Source: Streptomyces virginiae (GTDB taxonomy: Bacteria; Actinomycetota; Actinomycetes; Streptomycetales; Streptomycetaceae). Taken from it: a stretch of DNA of 64,000 nucleotides. Below, piece by piece: positions 50,358-57,633 of this stretch. Each line of letters starts with the position of its first letter. Positions within the stretch are counted from its first letter, which is position 1. The notes beneath the pieces were generated by a model that searched no databases, was not told the origin of the DNA, and saw only the letters and a list, made by a program, of their open reading frames with translations. Made by a program: the position numbers and the translations under genes. The DNA lies in assembly GCF_000720455.1 (NCBI RefSeq), contig NZ_JOAK01000014.1, forward strand, positions 1-64,000, given 5' to 3'.

Positions 50358-53081
50358 TCAGACCGGTACCCCGGCGGCGGCCGGGTCGAGGTCGACCGGC
50401 AGGGCCTGCCGGCCGGGGATGTCCAGCTTGCGGTAGACCCGGGTGAGGTGCTGTTCCACCGTACTGACCGTGATGTAGAGCCTCTTGGCGATCTCCCGGT
50501 TGGTGTGGCCGTGCACCGCGAGCAGCGCCACCCGCCGCTCCGACTCGCTGAGGGCCGCCACCAGTGCGGCGTCCGGGGCGCCGGCCCGGCCCCCCTCGCC
50601 GGTGTCGTCCTCGGTGTGGCCGGGCAGGATCCGCTCGCGCAGGGTGTCGGCCCCGCAGGTCTTCGCGAGGTGCCAGGCCTTGCGGTTGACCATGGCGGCC
50701 CGTGCCGGTTCGCCCGCCTCGCGCAACGCCTGCCCGAAGTCCGCCATGGCACGGGCCAGTTCGTACTTGTCCCCCGAGCGCTGGAGGTCGTCGACGGCCT
50801 TGGCCAGCATCGTCTGGCGTTCCCTGGGCTCGCGCAGGGACGCCCGCAGCCGCAGGGAGGTGCCGCGCACCCACGGGTCGGCGGCGTCGCGGGTGGTGAG
50901 CTGGTCCGCGAGGAAGCGCTCCGCCTGGTGGGCCTCGCCCAGCCGGAGCAGGGCCTCGGCCGCGTCCGTGCGCCAGGGCAGGACACGGGGCCGGTCCAGG
51001 CCCCAGCGCTTCGCCTGCCGGCCGATGTCCAGGAAGTCGCCCAGGGCCGCGTGGAAGCAGCTCGTGGCCAGGGCGTGGTGGCCCCTGGCGCGCAGGTGCG
51101 CCAGGGCGTGCACGCCGCCGGTGTGCCCGGCGGGGGCGGGCCGGGGCAGGGCGGCCGCCGCCTCCTCCAGCCGGCCCATCGCGGTGAGGGCCCGCGCCCG
51201 GGTGCCCGCCAGCGCGCCCAGCAGCACGCTGGTGCCGCGGGCCGGCGCCGCCCGCAGGGCCTCCCCGGCGGTTTCCGCCGCGCCCGTCAGGTCGCCCAGG
51301 CGCAGCCTGGCCTCGGCGGTGAGTCCCGCGAACACGGCCAGCCAGCCGGGGGCCCCGCGCCGGGCCGCCTGGTGGGCGAACTCCTCGCACCAGGGCAGGG
51401 CCCGGGCCGCGCCGTCCAGGTACAGCAGGGTGCGCAGGGCCTGCGCCACCGGTTCGACTGTGCCCTCGGCGAGGGTGGCGCCGCGCAGGAACAGCTCTGC
51501 CGACCGGGCGGCGACGCCCTCTTCCGCCTCCACGGGGAGCGCCCACAGGGCCGCCGGGTGGACGGTGGTCCCGGCGGAGCGGACGGCGGGGTCGGTGCCG
51601 GACTCGGCCGGGACGCTCCGCCGGCCGGCGGCCCACCGGGGGAACGCCGACAGGCCGTCCAGCGGGTCGCCTCCGGGGATGCCGCCGAGTCGGGCGCCGC
51701 CGGCTCGGGTGCCGTCGGCCGCCAGTCGCTCCAGTACGCCGGCGGACTCGTCGATGCGGCCCTGCGCGGCCAGCGCCCGGGCCAGGGGGGCGAGGGCCTG
51801 CGGACCGAGCTGTCCGGCGCCTGCGGCGGCCAGCGGGGCCGCGAGGCGGTGTTCGGCGGCCGCCGGGTCTGTGCGGCCCAGGACGACACCGAGCCTGATG
51901 TCCACTTCGGCGCGGGACGTGGCGTCCGGGCAGGCCTCGTGGGCGAGCCGCAGAAGTGCCACGGCCCGGTCGGGGTCGCCCTCCGCCACGTGCTGGTCGG
52001 CGGCGGAGCGCAGGACGGGCAGGGCCCAGTCCGGGCGGGTGTCGCGTGCGGCGAGGAGCTGTCCGGCGACCTCGGTGTCGGGCGCGCCCGACGCGCGCGC
52101 CAGCAGGGCGGCCTCCGTGTGCAGGGCGGACCGGTCGGCGGGGTCGAGGCGGTCCAGTACGGCGGCCCGGGCGGCCGGGTGGCGCAGTCCGTGGTGTCCG
52201 CGCCGTCCGTGCGGGCCGTCGGGGGCGAGCAGTCCGGCCTCCTCCAGGGCCGCGAGGGCGCGTACGGCGGTGGCCTCGTCGGTGCCGCTCAGCCGTGCGA
52301 GGTGTGCGGGCGTGGCCCGGCCGTCGAGTACGGCGATCGCCGCGCCGAGTCGGGGGGTGGCGGGTCCGCAGCGGTGCAGGCAGGTGAGGACGGCCCGGGC
52401 GTAGGCGTCTGCGGGCCGTCCCTCCGGGTCCTGGAGGAGGGCCCGCAGGAGCAGCGGGTTGCCGCCGCTGGCCTCGTGGAGCAGGGCCGCCTCCGCCCCG
52501 GTGCGGCCGGGCAGCAGGGCGTGGACGGCGTCGGGGGTGAGCCGCCCGAGCCGCAGGCGGACGAAGTGGGGCAGGCGGAGCAGTTCGGTGCGCAGCAGCG
52601 GGTCGCTGTCGTGTTCGTGCGGGGAGGCCGTCAGGACCAGCAGGACGGGGGCGCGGCGGGTCTCGCGCGCGAGGTGGAGCAGATGGCGGCCGGAGGGCTC
52701 GTCCACGTGGTGCAGGTCGTCCACGCAGATCACCACGGGTGCGGTGGCGCTCAGTTCGCGGACGGCGACCGCGAAGTCCCGCAAGGCCAGAGCGTCTTCG
52801 GCGTCGTCCGGGGACGCGGGCAGGGGCAGGGCTCCGGGCGGGGCGTCGGCGGCCAGCCGGCGCAGGACCCCGAGCCGGCGGCCGCGTTCGGTGGCGGCGC
52901 CGCCGGCCCGCAGGACGAGGGCCCCGCGGTCCTCCGCGTGCGCGGCGGTCGTTTCGAGGAATTCGCTCTTTCCGCAGCCGACCGCCCCCTCGACGAGAAG
53001 CAATCCGGCTTTTCCTTCGGCGCAGCCTTCGAGCAGAGCTGCTGATACGGACATTTCCTCGGCACGGCGGAACGGCAGCAT
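50358..53081 (-). CDS. LAL-type LuxR regulator
   Basis: The 907-aa regulator has Walker A VEGAVGCGKSEFLE (about 30-43), Walker B VVICVDDLHHVDE, LRLGRLTPDAV, a long TPR-like middle and the C-terminal LuxR HTH (ALSESERRVALLAVHGHTNREIAKRLYITVSTVEQHLTRVYRKL, about 842-890). It has the full LAL architecture of PimM/PikD-type activators. Its 172-bp upstream gap carries repeat and palindrome motifs (separate entry). No TTA codon. Confidence 0.9.
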   Translation of the reverse strand: MLPFRRAEEMSVSAALLEGCAEGKAGLLLVEGAVGCGKSEFLETTAAHAEDRGALVLRAGGAATERGRRLGVLRRLAADAPPGALPLPASPDDAEDALALRDFAVAVRELSATAPVVICVDDLHHVDEPSGRHLLHLARETRRAPVLLVLTASPHEHDSDPLLRTELLRLPHFVRLRLGRLTPDAVHALLPGRTGAEAALLHEASGGNPLLLRALLQDPEGRPADAYARAVLTCLHRCGPATPRLGAAIAVLDGRATPAHLARLSGTDEATAVRALAALEEAGLLAPDGPHGRRGHHGLRHPAARAAVLDRLDPADRSALHTEAALLARASGAPDTEVAGQLLAARDTRPDWALPVLRSAADQHVAEGDPDRAVALLRLAHEACPDATSRAEVDIRLGVVLGRTDPAAAEHRLAAPLAAAGAGQLGPQALAPLARALAAQGRIDESAGVLERLAADGTRAGGARLGGIPGGDPLDGLSAFPRWAAGRRSVPAESGTDPAVRSAGTTVHPAALWALPVEAEEGVAARSAELFLRGATLAEGTVEPVAQALRTLLYLDGAARALPWCEEFAHQAARRGAPGWLAVFAGLTAEARLRLGDLTGAAETAGEALRAAPARGTSVLLGALAGTRARALTAMGRLEEAAAALPRPAPAGHTGGVHALAHLRARGHHALATSCFHAALGDFLDIGRQAKRWGLDRPRVLPWRTDAAEALLRLGEAHQAERFLADQLTTRDAADPWVRGTSLRLRASLREPRERQTMLAKAVDDLQRSGDKYELARAMADFGQALREAGEPARAAMVNRKAWHLAKTCGADTLRERILPGHTEDDTGEGGRAGAPDAALVAALSESERRVALLAVHGHTNREIAKRLYITVSTVEQHLTRVYRKLDIPGRQALPVDLDPAAAGVPV

Positions 53082-53118
53082 GAAAATCCCCCAGGATGCC
53101 CGTTCCGCATATCCGAGA

Positions 53119-53204
53119 CATTCGAAGCACTCAAAGCATTCGAAAGGGGAACATGAATACCGAACGGGGGTGTTCGAGCGTGGAGCGAGTGAGAATTCCC
53201 GCTC
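53119..53204 (-). promoter_or_regulatory. Putative control region of the LAL gene: CATTCGAA repeats and an 18-bp palindrome
   Basis: CATTCGAAR occurs at 53119-53127 and 53138-53146 (19-bp step, each containing the TTCGAA palindrome). GAGTGAGAATTCCCGCTC at 53187-53204 is an imperfect dyad centred on GAATTC. Both lie within 125 bp upstream of the regulator start, in an AT-richer stretch. Confidence 0.45.
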
Positions 53205-53253
53205 AGTCTAGGGGCCGGATCCGTACCCGCCGGTGTCCGGAAGCTGCCTGGCA

Positions 53254-54099
53254 TCAATCCCCGCGACGGGCGACGGGGAAGATCCGGCGGGGGATATTCC
53301 GCGGGTGTCCGGGCCGCTGCCACTCGCGGGGATAGCCGACGGAGACCTCCTCGAAGCGCACGCCGTCGTACCAGGTGGTGCGAGGGATGTGCAGGTGGCC
53401 GTAGACGACGGCGGCGGCGCGGAAGCGGATGTGCCAGTCGGCGGTCAGCTCGGTGCCGCACCACTGGGCGAACTCGGGGTGGCGCAGTACGTCCGTCGGG
53501 GCGCGGACCAGCGGGAAGTGGTTGACGAGGACCGTGCGCAGGTCGGGGCCGCACGCGGCGAGCCGCTGTTCGGTGGCGGCGACGCGGGCCCGGCACCAGT
53601 CCTGCCGGGAGGCGTAGGGGTCGGGGTGCAGCATGAACTCGTCGGAGCACACCACCCCGGCCTCGTAGGCCTGTTCCAGGGCCTGTTGCCTGGTGGCGGC
53701 GGTGGGCGTGCGGAAGCTGTAGTCGTACAGCAGGAAGAGCGGGGCCACGACGAGCGGGCCGCCCGGCCCCGCCCAGACGGGGTAGGGGTCCTCCGGGGTG
53801 TGGACGCCGAAGGACCGGCAGATCTCGACCAGGCGCCGGTAGCGGGCCTCCCCGCGCAGGGGTTCGGGGTCGTCCCGGACGGTCCACAGTTCGTGGTTTC
53901 CGGGCGCCCACACCACGGTGGCGTAGCGCCGGGTGAGGAGGTCGAGCACCCACCGGAGATCGTCGAGTGACTCGCTCACGTCGCCGGCCACGATGAGCCA
54001 GTCGGCGGGACTGTCGGGATAGAGGTCCTCGACGATCCGGCGGTTCTCCGGGAATCCGACATGGAGGTCGCTGATACCCATGAGGTTTCCGTGCGGCAT
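53254..54099 (-). CDS. Calcineurin-like metallophosphoesterase
   Basis: The 281-aa enzyme has all family motifs: ISDLHVGFPENR (DxH), IVAGDVSES (GDx), WAPGNHELW (GNHE), VNHFPL and VYGHLHIP (GHxH). ATG 54099 (MPHGNLMGISDLH) places the first motif at the usual N-terminal position; the longer frame adds 12 residues with no ribosome site. Substrate unknown; a similar phosphoesterase is often found near specialised-metabolite clusters. Divergent from the PPTase gene across 292 bp. Confidence 0.88.
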   Translation of the reverse strand: MPHGNLMGISDLHVGFPENRRIVEDLYPDSPADWLIVAGDVSESLDDLRWVLDLLTRRYATVVWAPGNHELWTVRDDPEPLRGEARYRRLVEICRSFGVHTPEDPYPVWAGPGGPLVVAPLFLLYDYSFRTPTAATRQQALEQAYEAGVVCSDEFMLHPDPYASRQDWCRARVAATEQRLAACGPDLRTVLVNHFPLVRAPTDVLRHPEFAQWCGTELTADWHIRFRAAAVVYGHLHIPRTTWYDGVRFEEVSVGYPREWQRPGHPRNIPRRIFPVARRGD

Positions 54100-54183
54100 T
54101 ACGCGAGTGTGCCCGGTCGGCGGGCCCGCGAACACCCCTTAACCACCCCTCAATTGACGCCGGCGCACCCTTGTCCGGAGGCA

Positions 54184-54275
54184 TGGCAGGGGGATGGCAA
54201 TGCGGGGGCGGCCGGCTGCCTGCGGACCGGCAGGCGCGGGGCCGGCGCACCGGCGGATGGCAGCGGTCTGGCAGA
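54184..54275 (+). promoter_or_regulatory. SARP-box-like array upstream of a PPTase gene
   Basis: Heptamers on this strand: TGGCAGG (54184-54190) and TGGCAAT (54195-54201), 4-bp spacer; CGGCAGG (54228-54234), exactly 33 bp after the second; TGGCAGC (54258-54264) and TGGCAGA (54269-54275), 4-bp spacer. The last unit ends 116 bp before the GTG start at 54392, nearly the same distance as the array at 50237-50319, and both arrays point toward their gene. No clear -10 was seen. Confidence 0.58.
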
Positions 54276-54391
54276 GAACCGGGCAGCACCCGGGTGCGTC
54301 CGGTTGACCTGCGCCTTCGCCGCTGGCCGGGGTGGTGCGGCGGCGTGAACGTGGGAGCTGTCCGACCGGAACAGCGACCCGAGGGAACACC

Positions 54392-55120
54392 GTGCTCACA
54401 AAGCTCCTGCCCGCGAACGTCGCGACTGCCGAAGCCACCACCGACCCCGCCGACGTCTTCCTCTACCCCGAGGAGGAGCACCTCGTCCGCAACGCCGTAC
54501 CCAAGCGGCGTCTGGAGTTCGGCACCGTCAGGTGGTGCGCCCGCCGTGCCATGGAGGAGCTGGGGCTGCCCCCGGCTCCCGTGGTGCCGGGCCGGCGCGG
54601 CGTCCCGCAGTGGGCGCCCTCGGTCGTCGGATCCATGACCCACTGCGTCGGCTTCCGGGGCGTGGCGCTCGCCCGCTCCGCCGAGTACGTCTCGGTCGGG
54701 GTGGACGCGGAACCCAACGCCCCCATGCCGGAGGGGGTCCTCGACTCGATCGCGCTGCCCCGGGAGCTCGACCTCGTCGCCGGGCTGGAGCGGACCGCGC
54801 CGGGTGTGGCGTGGGACCGGCTGCTCTTCAGCATCAAGGAGGCCGTCTACAAGACCTGGTTCCCGCTGACCGGCCAGGAACTCGACTTCACCGACGCCCT
54901 GGTGAGCGTGGACCCGGGGCGGGGCACCTTCCACGCCCGGCTGCTGCCGGACCCCGAGACCCTCTCCCCGGCCGGGCCGACCGCCTTCGACGGTCGCTGG
55001 TCGGCGGAGCGGGGCGTACTGCTGAGCGCGATAGCGGTGCCGGCTTCCCGGCTCGCCGCCGTCGGCGCCCCGGTACGCGGAAGCGCTCCCCGCATCTGCC
55101 GTGCGGGGAGCGCTTCGTGA
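54392..55120 (+). CDS. 4'-phosphopantetheinyl transferase, EntD-like
   Basis: The 242-aa protein shows GSMTHCVGFRGVAL, VSVGVDAEPN (metal-binding Asp/Glu) and LLFSIKEAVYKTWF, the W/FxxKEAxxK motif. It transfers phosphopantetheine from CoA to carrier-protein serines and could activate the ACPs and PKSs in this window. GTG 54392 follows GAGGGA. The last 13 codons lie within a very strong hairpin. Confidence 0.9.
   Translation: MLTKLLPANVATAEATTDPADVFLYPEEEHLVRNAVPKRRLEFGTVRWCARRAMEELGLPPAPVVPGRRGVPQWAPSVVGSMTHCVGFRGVALARSAEYVSVGVDAEPNAPMPEGVLDSIALPRELDLVAGLERTAPGVAWDRLLFSIKEAVYKTWFPLTGQELDFTDALVSVDPGRGTFHARLLPDPETLSPAGPTAFDGRWSAERGVLLSAIAVPASRLAAVGAPVRGSAPRICRAGSAS
55081..55115. terminator. 14-bp perfect terminator stem overlapping the PPTase 3' end
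   Basis: AAGCGCTCCCCGCA (55081-55094) pairs with TGCGGGGAGCGCTT (55102-55115) around a 7-nt loop. It ends 3 nt before the PPTase stop codon and separates it from the convergent peptide gene. The C-terminal residues of the PPTase are thus encoded by the terminator. Confidence 0.85.
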
Positions 55121-55126
55121 ACCGCC

Positions 55127-55149
55127 GGACGTGACGTCAGATCACGTCC
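55127..55149. terminator. Second stem-loop at the peptide-gene stop codon
   Basis: GGACGTGA (55127-55134) pairs with TCACGTCC (55142-55149), loop of 7 nt. It covers the last codons of the leftward peptide gene. Confidence 0.55.
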
Positions 55150-55345
55150 ACTGGTCGTCCTCGGGCTTGGCGGCGACGTCGGTACCGGTGCCGGCGTCGA
55201 CGTCGGTCAGCCGGGCGGTGGCGGAGGACTCGGCGGCGGCGCCGGACACGACCGGTCCTGACACGCCCTGAACCCCCACCGCCATTACCACACCGGCCAC
55301 CGCAGTCAAGCAAATCGAGAAGACCTTAACGGAAACTGTTCTCAC
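55142..55345 (-). CDS. Small secreted peptide, 67 aa
   Basis: MRTVSVKVFSICLTAVAGVVMAVGVQGVSG is a good signal peptide with likely cleavage near GAAA/ESS or after GVSG. The mature part is about 30 residues, Ala/Thr/Asp-rich and acidic, ending DDQWT. GTG 55345 follows GGGGGAAG at ideal spacing, and third-codon G/C is high, so I take it as real. It is divergent from a LuxR-type regulator (169-bp gap). A signalling peptide precursor is a plausible but untested reading; a lipoprotein is excluded because no lipobox Cys is present. Confidence 0.72.
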   Translation of the reverse strand: MRTVSVKVFSICLTAVAGVVMAVGVQGVSGPVVSGAAAESSATARLTDVDAGTGTDVAAKPEDDQWT

Positions 55346-55465
55346 GACTTCCCCCAGTCGAAGATCGAGATCTACTCATCCGAACCGCTCACCACTTCCG
55401 GCTCAGCGGCCCGGTTGATGGGAACAGAGTGCTGGCTCTCGATCAATCCCGCCAAGGGCGGTACG

Positions 55466-55496
55466 TTGGCGTAAAGTTACGTGGCAGCAAATACAT
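55466..55496 (+). promoter_or_regulatory. Putative operator/promoter of the LuxR-type gene
   Basis: CGTAA-AG-TTACG (55470-55481) is a perfect 5-bp dyad, flanked by TTGGCG (possible -35, 55466-55471) and an AT-rich ATACATC (possible -10). It lies 19-49 bp upstream of the start at 55515 and within the divergent gap shared with the peptide gene. Confidence 0.4.
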
Positions 55497-55514
55497 CAAT
55501 CAGCGGGGGCTGAC

Positions 55515-56546
55515 ATGTTTGCAGGGGAGGGCTCGGATTCGGGGTTCGCCGAGCTGGACGACGTCAGTGCCGCGGCTTACGGCCTGGCCGTCGAGTACGG
55601 CCGCTTCGAGCGCGAACGGATCGCCGAACAGCTGTCGCTGACCCCCGAGGAGATCTCCCGGGTGGAACAGGTGCTGAGCGGTGTCCGCCTCTTACAGGCG
55701 ATGCCGGGAAACCCCGCCGAACTGACCCCCGTCACGCCCGACGTCGCGGCCGCGTCCCTGGTGGCGCCCGCCGAGCGGCACATACGCGACCTCCAGCAGG
55801 CGGTCACGGACGTCCGGGCCAAGCTGCTGTCCCTGACGCCCCTGTACTTCGAGGGCCGCCGGGTCCGCAACCGGCTGGAGGCCTTCGACGTCATCACCGA
55901 CGTCTCCCGCATCCAGTCGATGCTCAACCACCTCACCCAGAGCTGCCAGAGCGAGATGCTCACCGTCCAGCCCGGCGGCGCGCGTCCCGCCTACGCGCTG
56001 GCGCAGGCCCGGGAGTCCGCGCTGACGACCCTCGCGCGCGGGGTCCGGATCCGCACCATCTACCAGCACACCGCCCGCAACGACCTGCCGACCCGCAGCT
56101 ACGTGCGCGAGGTGAGCGAGCAGGGCGCGGAGATCCGGACCGCCGACGAAGTCATCGACCGGCTGATCATCTACGACCGGGAGGTGGCTTTCCTCCCGGA
56201 GCGCTCCGCCGGCGACCGCACGCCCGGCGCGGCGATCGTGCGCGAGCCCACCCTGGTGGCGTTCCTGTGCTCGGTCTTCGAGTACCTGTGGGACGGGGCC
56301 AGCCCCTACGTGGTGGAGTCCCAGCGCTCCCCCGCCTCCTCCGACGAGCTGAAGTGGTCGATCATCCGGTTGATGACCAAGGGCTACAAGGACGAGATGG
56401 TGGCCCGGCGGCTCGGCATGTCCGTGCGCACCTGCCGCCGCCACATCGCGGAGATCACCGAGGAGCTGGAGGCCACCAGCCGCTTCCAGGCCGGCTACAA
56501 CGCCGCCCGGCAGGAGATGCTCGCCGGGGGGTCGGTGCCCTCCTAG
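55515..56546 (+). CDS. LuxR-type regulator with TrmB-like N-terminus and a TTA codon
   Basis: The 343-aa protein starts with a winged-helix-like TrmB region (SAAAYGLAVEYGRFERERIAEQLSLTPEEISRVEQVL, about 18-55), has a middle domain resembling the PLD/sensor part of such regulators, and ends with a LuxR HTH (LIRLMTKGYKDEMVARRLGMSVRTCRRHIAEITEEL, about 291-326). No receiver domain is present. Leu60 is TTA (55692-55694), so translation should need bldA tRNA. Its stop TAG shares the CTAG palindrome with the convergent PPTase stop. Likely controls the adjacent tetronate-like operon and/or the peptide gene. Confidence 0.84.
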   Translation: MFAGEGSDSGFAELDDVSAAAYGLAVEYGRFERERIAEQLSLTPEEISRVEQVLSGVRLLQAMPGNPAELTPVTPDVAAASLVAPAERHIRDLQQAVTDVRAKLLSLTPLYFEGRRVRNRLEAFDVITDVSRIQSMLNHLTQSCQSEMLTVQPGGARPAYALAQARESALTTLARGVRIRTIYQHTARNDLPTRSYVREVSEQGAEIRTADEVIDRLIIYDREVAFLPERSAGDRTPGAAIVREPTLVAFLCSVFEYLWDGASPYVVESQRSPASSDELKWSIIRLMTKGYKDEMVARRLGMSVRTCRRHIAEITEELEATSRFQAGYNAARQEMLAGGSVPS

Positions 56547-57400
56547 GGGGTGTCCGGGTCCTCGCCCAGGGCCTCGGTGATGGCGTCGACGCAGTCCTGG
56601 TCGAGCATCGTCGTCACGTGGGCGTCCTGGAGCCGGCCGAAGCCCGCGTCGTAGACCGCGGCACTGACCACGTAGCCGTCGGCGACCGGGAACGTACGGA
56701 AGATCCACTCGTCCCCGGTCCCCGCGGTGCCGTCGGGCCGCTGGACCCGCACGGCCCGGCCGTCGGGGCCGAAGCCGAACTCGGTGAAGCGGAACTGCAT
56801 GCCCTGCCCGATCGCCTTGCTGTAGGCCTCCTTGAGCGTCCACAGCCGTACGAGGGCGTCGTTGCGCTGCGGTTCCGGCATCCCCGACAGCAGCACCGAT
56901 TCGTACGGGGTGCAGATGTGCCGGCCGAGTCCGCTGCCGTGCATCTCGCGGTCGGCGCGCTCGGCGTCCACTCCGATCAGCCCGCAGGTCGTCAGGCCCA
57001 CCAGCAGCAGGTCGTCGGTGTGGCTGAGGCTGATGTCGATCTGGTCGCAGCCGCGCAGGTACGGGCGGCCGGTCGGCCCGTAGGCCAGTTCCAGGTCGGC
57101 GGGATCGCTGTCGAGCACCGCGCTCGCCGCCTGTTTGAGGAGCATCCGGGAGGCGATGTAGCGGCCCCGTACGTCGGCGTGCGTCAGGTCGAGGTAGCGC
57201 GTCCAGTCGCGGCCGAGCAGCTCGCGCAGCCCGTCGCCGAAGGGCACGACCGGCTCCAGGTCCCTCAGCCACGCGTAGACCAGGGCGGTGCCGTGGGTGG
57301 CCAGGTCGTCCCGCACCCGGTCCCACGAGTCACCTCCCGGTACCACGGCGACGGGCTCACCGAGCGGCGGGCCGAGCGAGGGGCTGCCCGGGGCAGTCAT
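56543..57400 (-). CDS. 4'-phosphopantetheinyl transferase, Sfp-like
   Basis: The 285-aa protein has RYIASRMLLKQAAS, YGPTGRPYL, ISLSHTDDLLLVGL, GVDAERADREM and RLWTLKEAYSKAIGQGM, the complete Sfp signature with the WxxKEAxxK motif. The N-terminal 50 residues are variable. ATGA overlap with the ACP gene upstream makes it part of the tetronate-like operon, so it probably matures the two discrete ACPs and the PKS ACP. It is the second PPTase in the window. Confidence 0.9.
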   Translation of the reverse strand: MTAPGSPSLGPPLGEPVAVVPGGDSWDRVRDDLATHGTALVYAWLRDLEPVVPFGDGLRELLGRDWTRYLDLTHADVRGRYIASRMLLKQAASAVLDSDPADLELAYGPTGRPYLRGCDQIDISLSHTDDLLLVGLTTCGLIGVDAERADREMHGSGLGRHICTPYESVLLSGMPEPQRNDALVRLWTLKEAYSKAIGQGMQFRFTEFGFGPDGRAVRVQRPDGTAGTGDEWIFRTFPVADGYVVSAAVYDAGFGRLQDAHVTTMLDQDCVDAITEALGEDPDTP

Positions 57401-57633
57401 CCGTACTCCTTCACGAGAGTGTGGACCTCCCGGAGACTGCGTGCCCCCAGCAGGCGGTGCACCGGTACCCGGTGGCCGGACTCCTCCAGGAGCGCCACCA
57501 GTCGGAGCAGGTTCAGCGAGTCCCAGCCCGGCAGGTCTCCCAGGGCGGTGTCCGCGCCCTCGGGGATCGCGATGTCCAGGCCGAGGTCGTCACGGACCGT
57601 CCGCAGGAACACGTCGAGGCTATCGAGGCCCAT
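57397..57633 (-). CDS. Discrete acyl carrier protein, likely glyceryl-ACP
   Basis: The 78-aa carrier protein has LPGWDSLNLLRLV, phosphopantetheine Ser39 in WDSL, and the usual four-helix length. It overlaps the FkbH-like gene by 14 nt and the PPTase by 4 nt. In tetronate systems the ACP next to the FkbH homologue carries the glyceryl unit. Confidence 0.9.
   Translation of the reverse strand: MGLDSLDVFLRTVRDDLGLDIAIPEGADTALGDLPGWDSLNLLRLVALLEESGHRVPVHRLLGARSLREVHTLVKEYG

Noticed and set aside
55466..55488. SARP-like TGGC repeats upstream of the LuxR-type gene
   Set aside because: The two TGGC boxes are 15 bp apart, not 11 or 22, so they do not fit the array seen at the other two loci.
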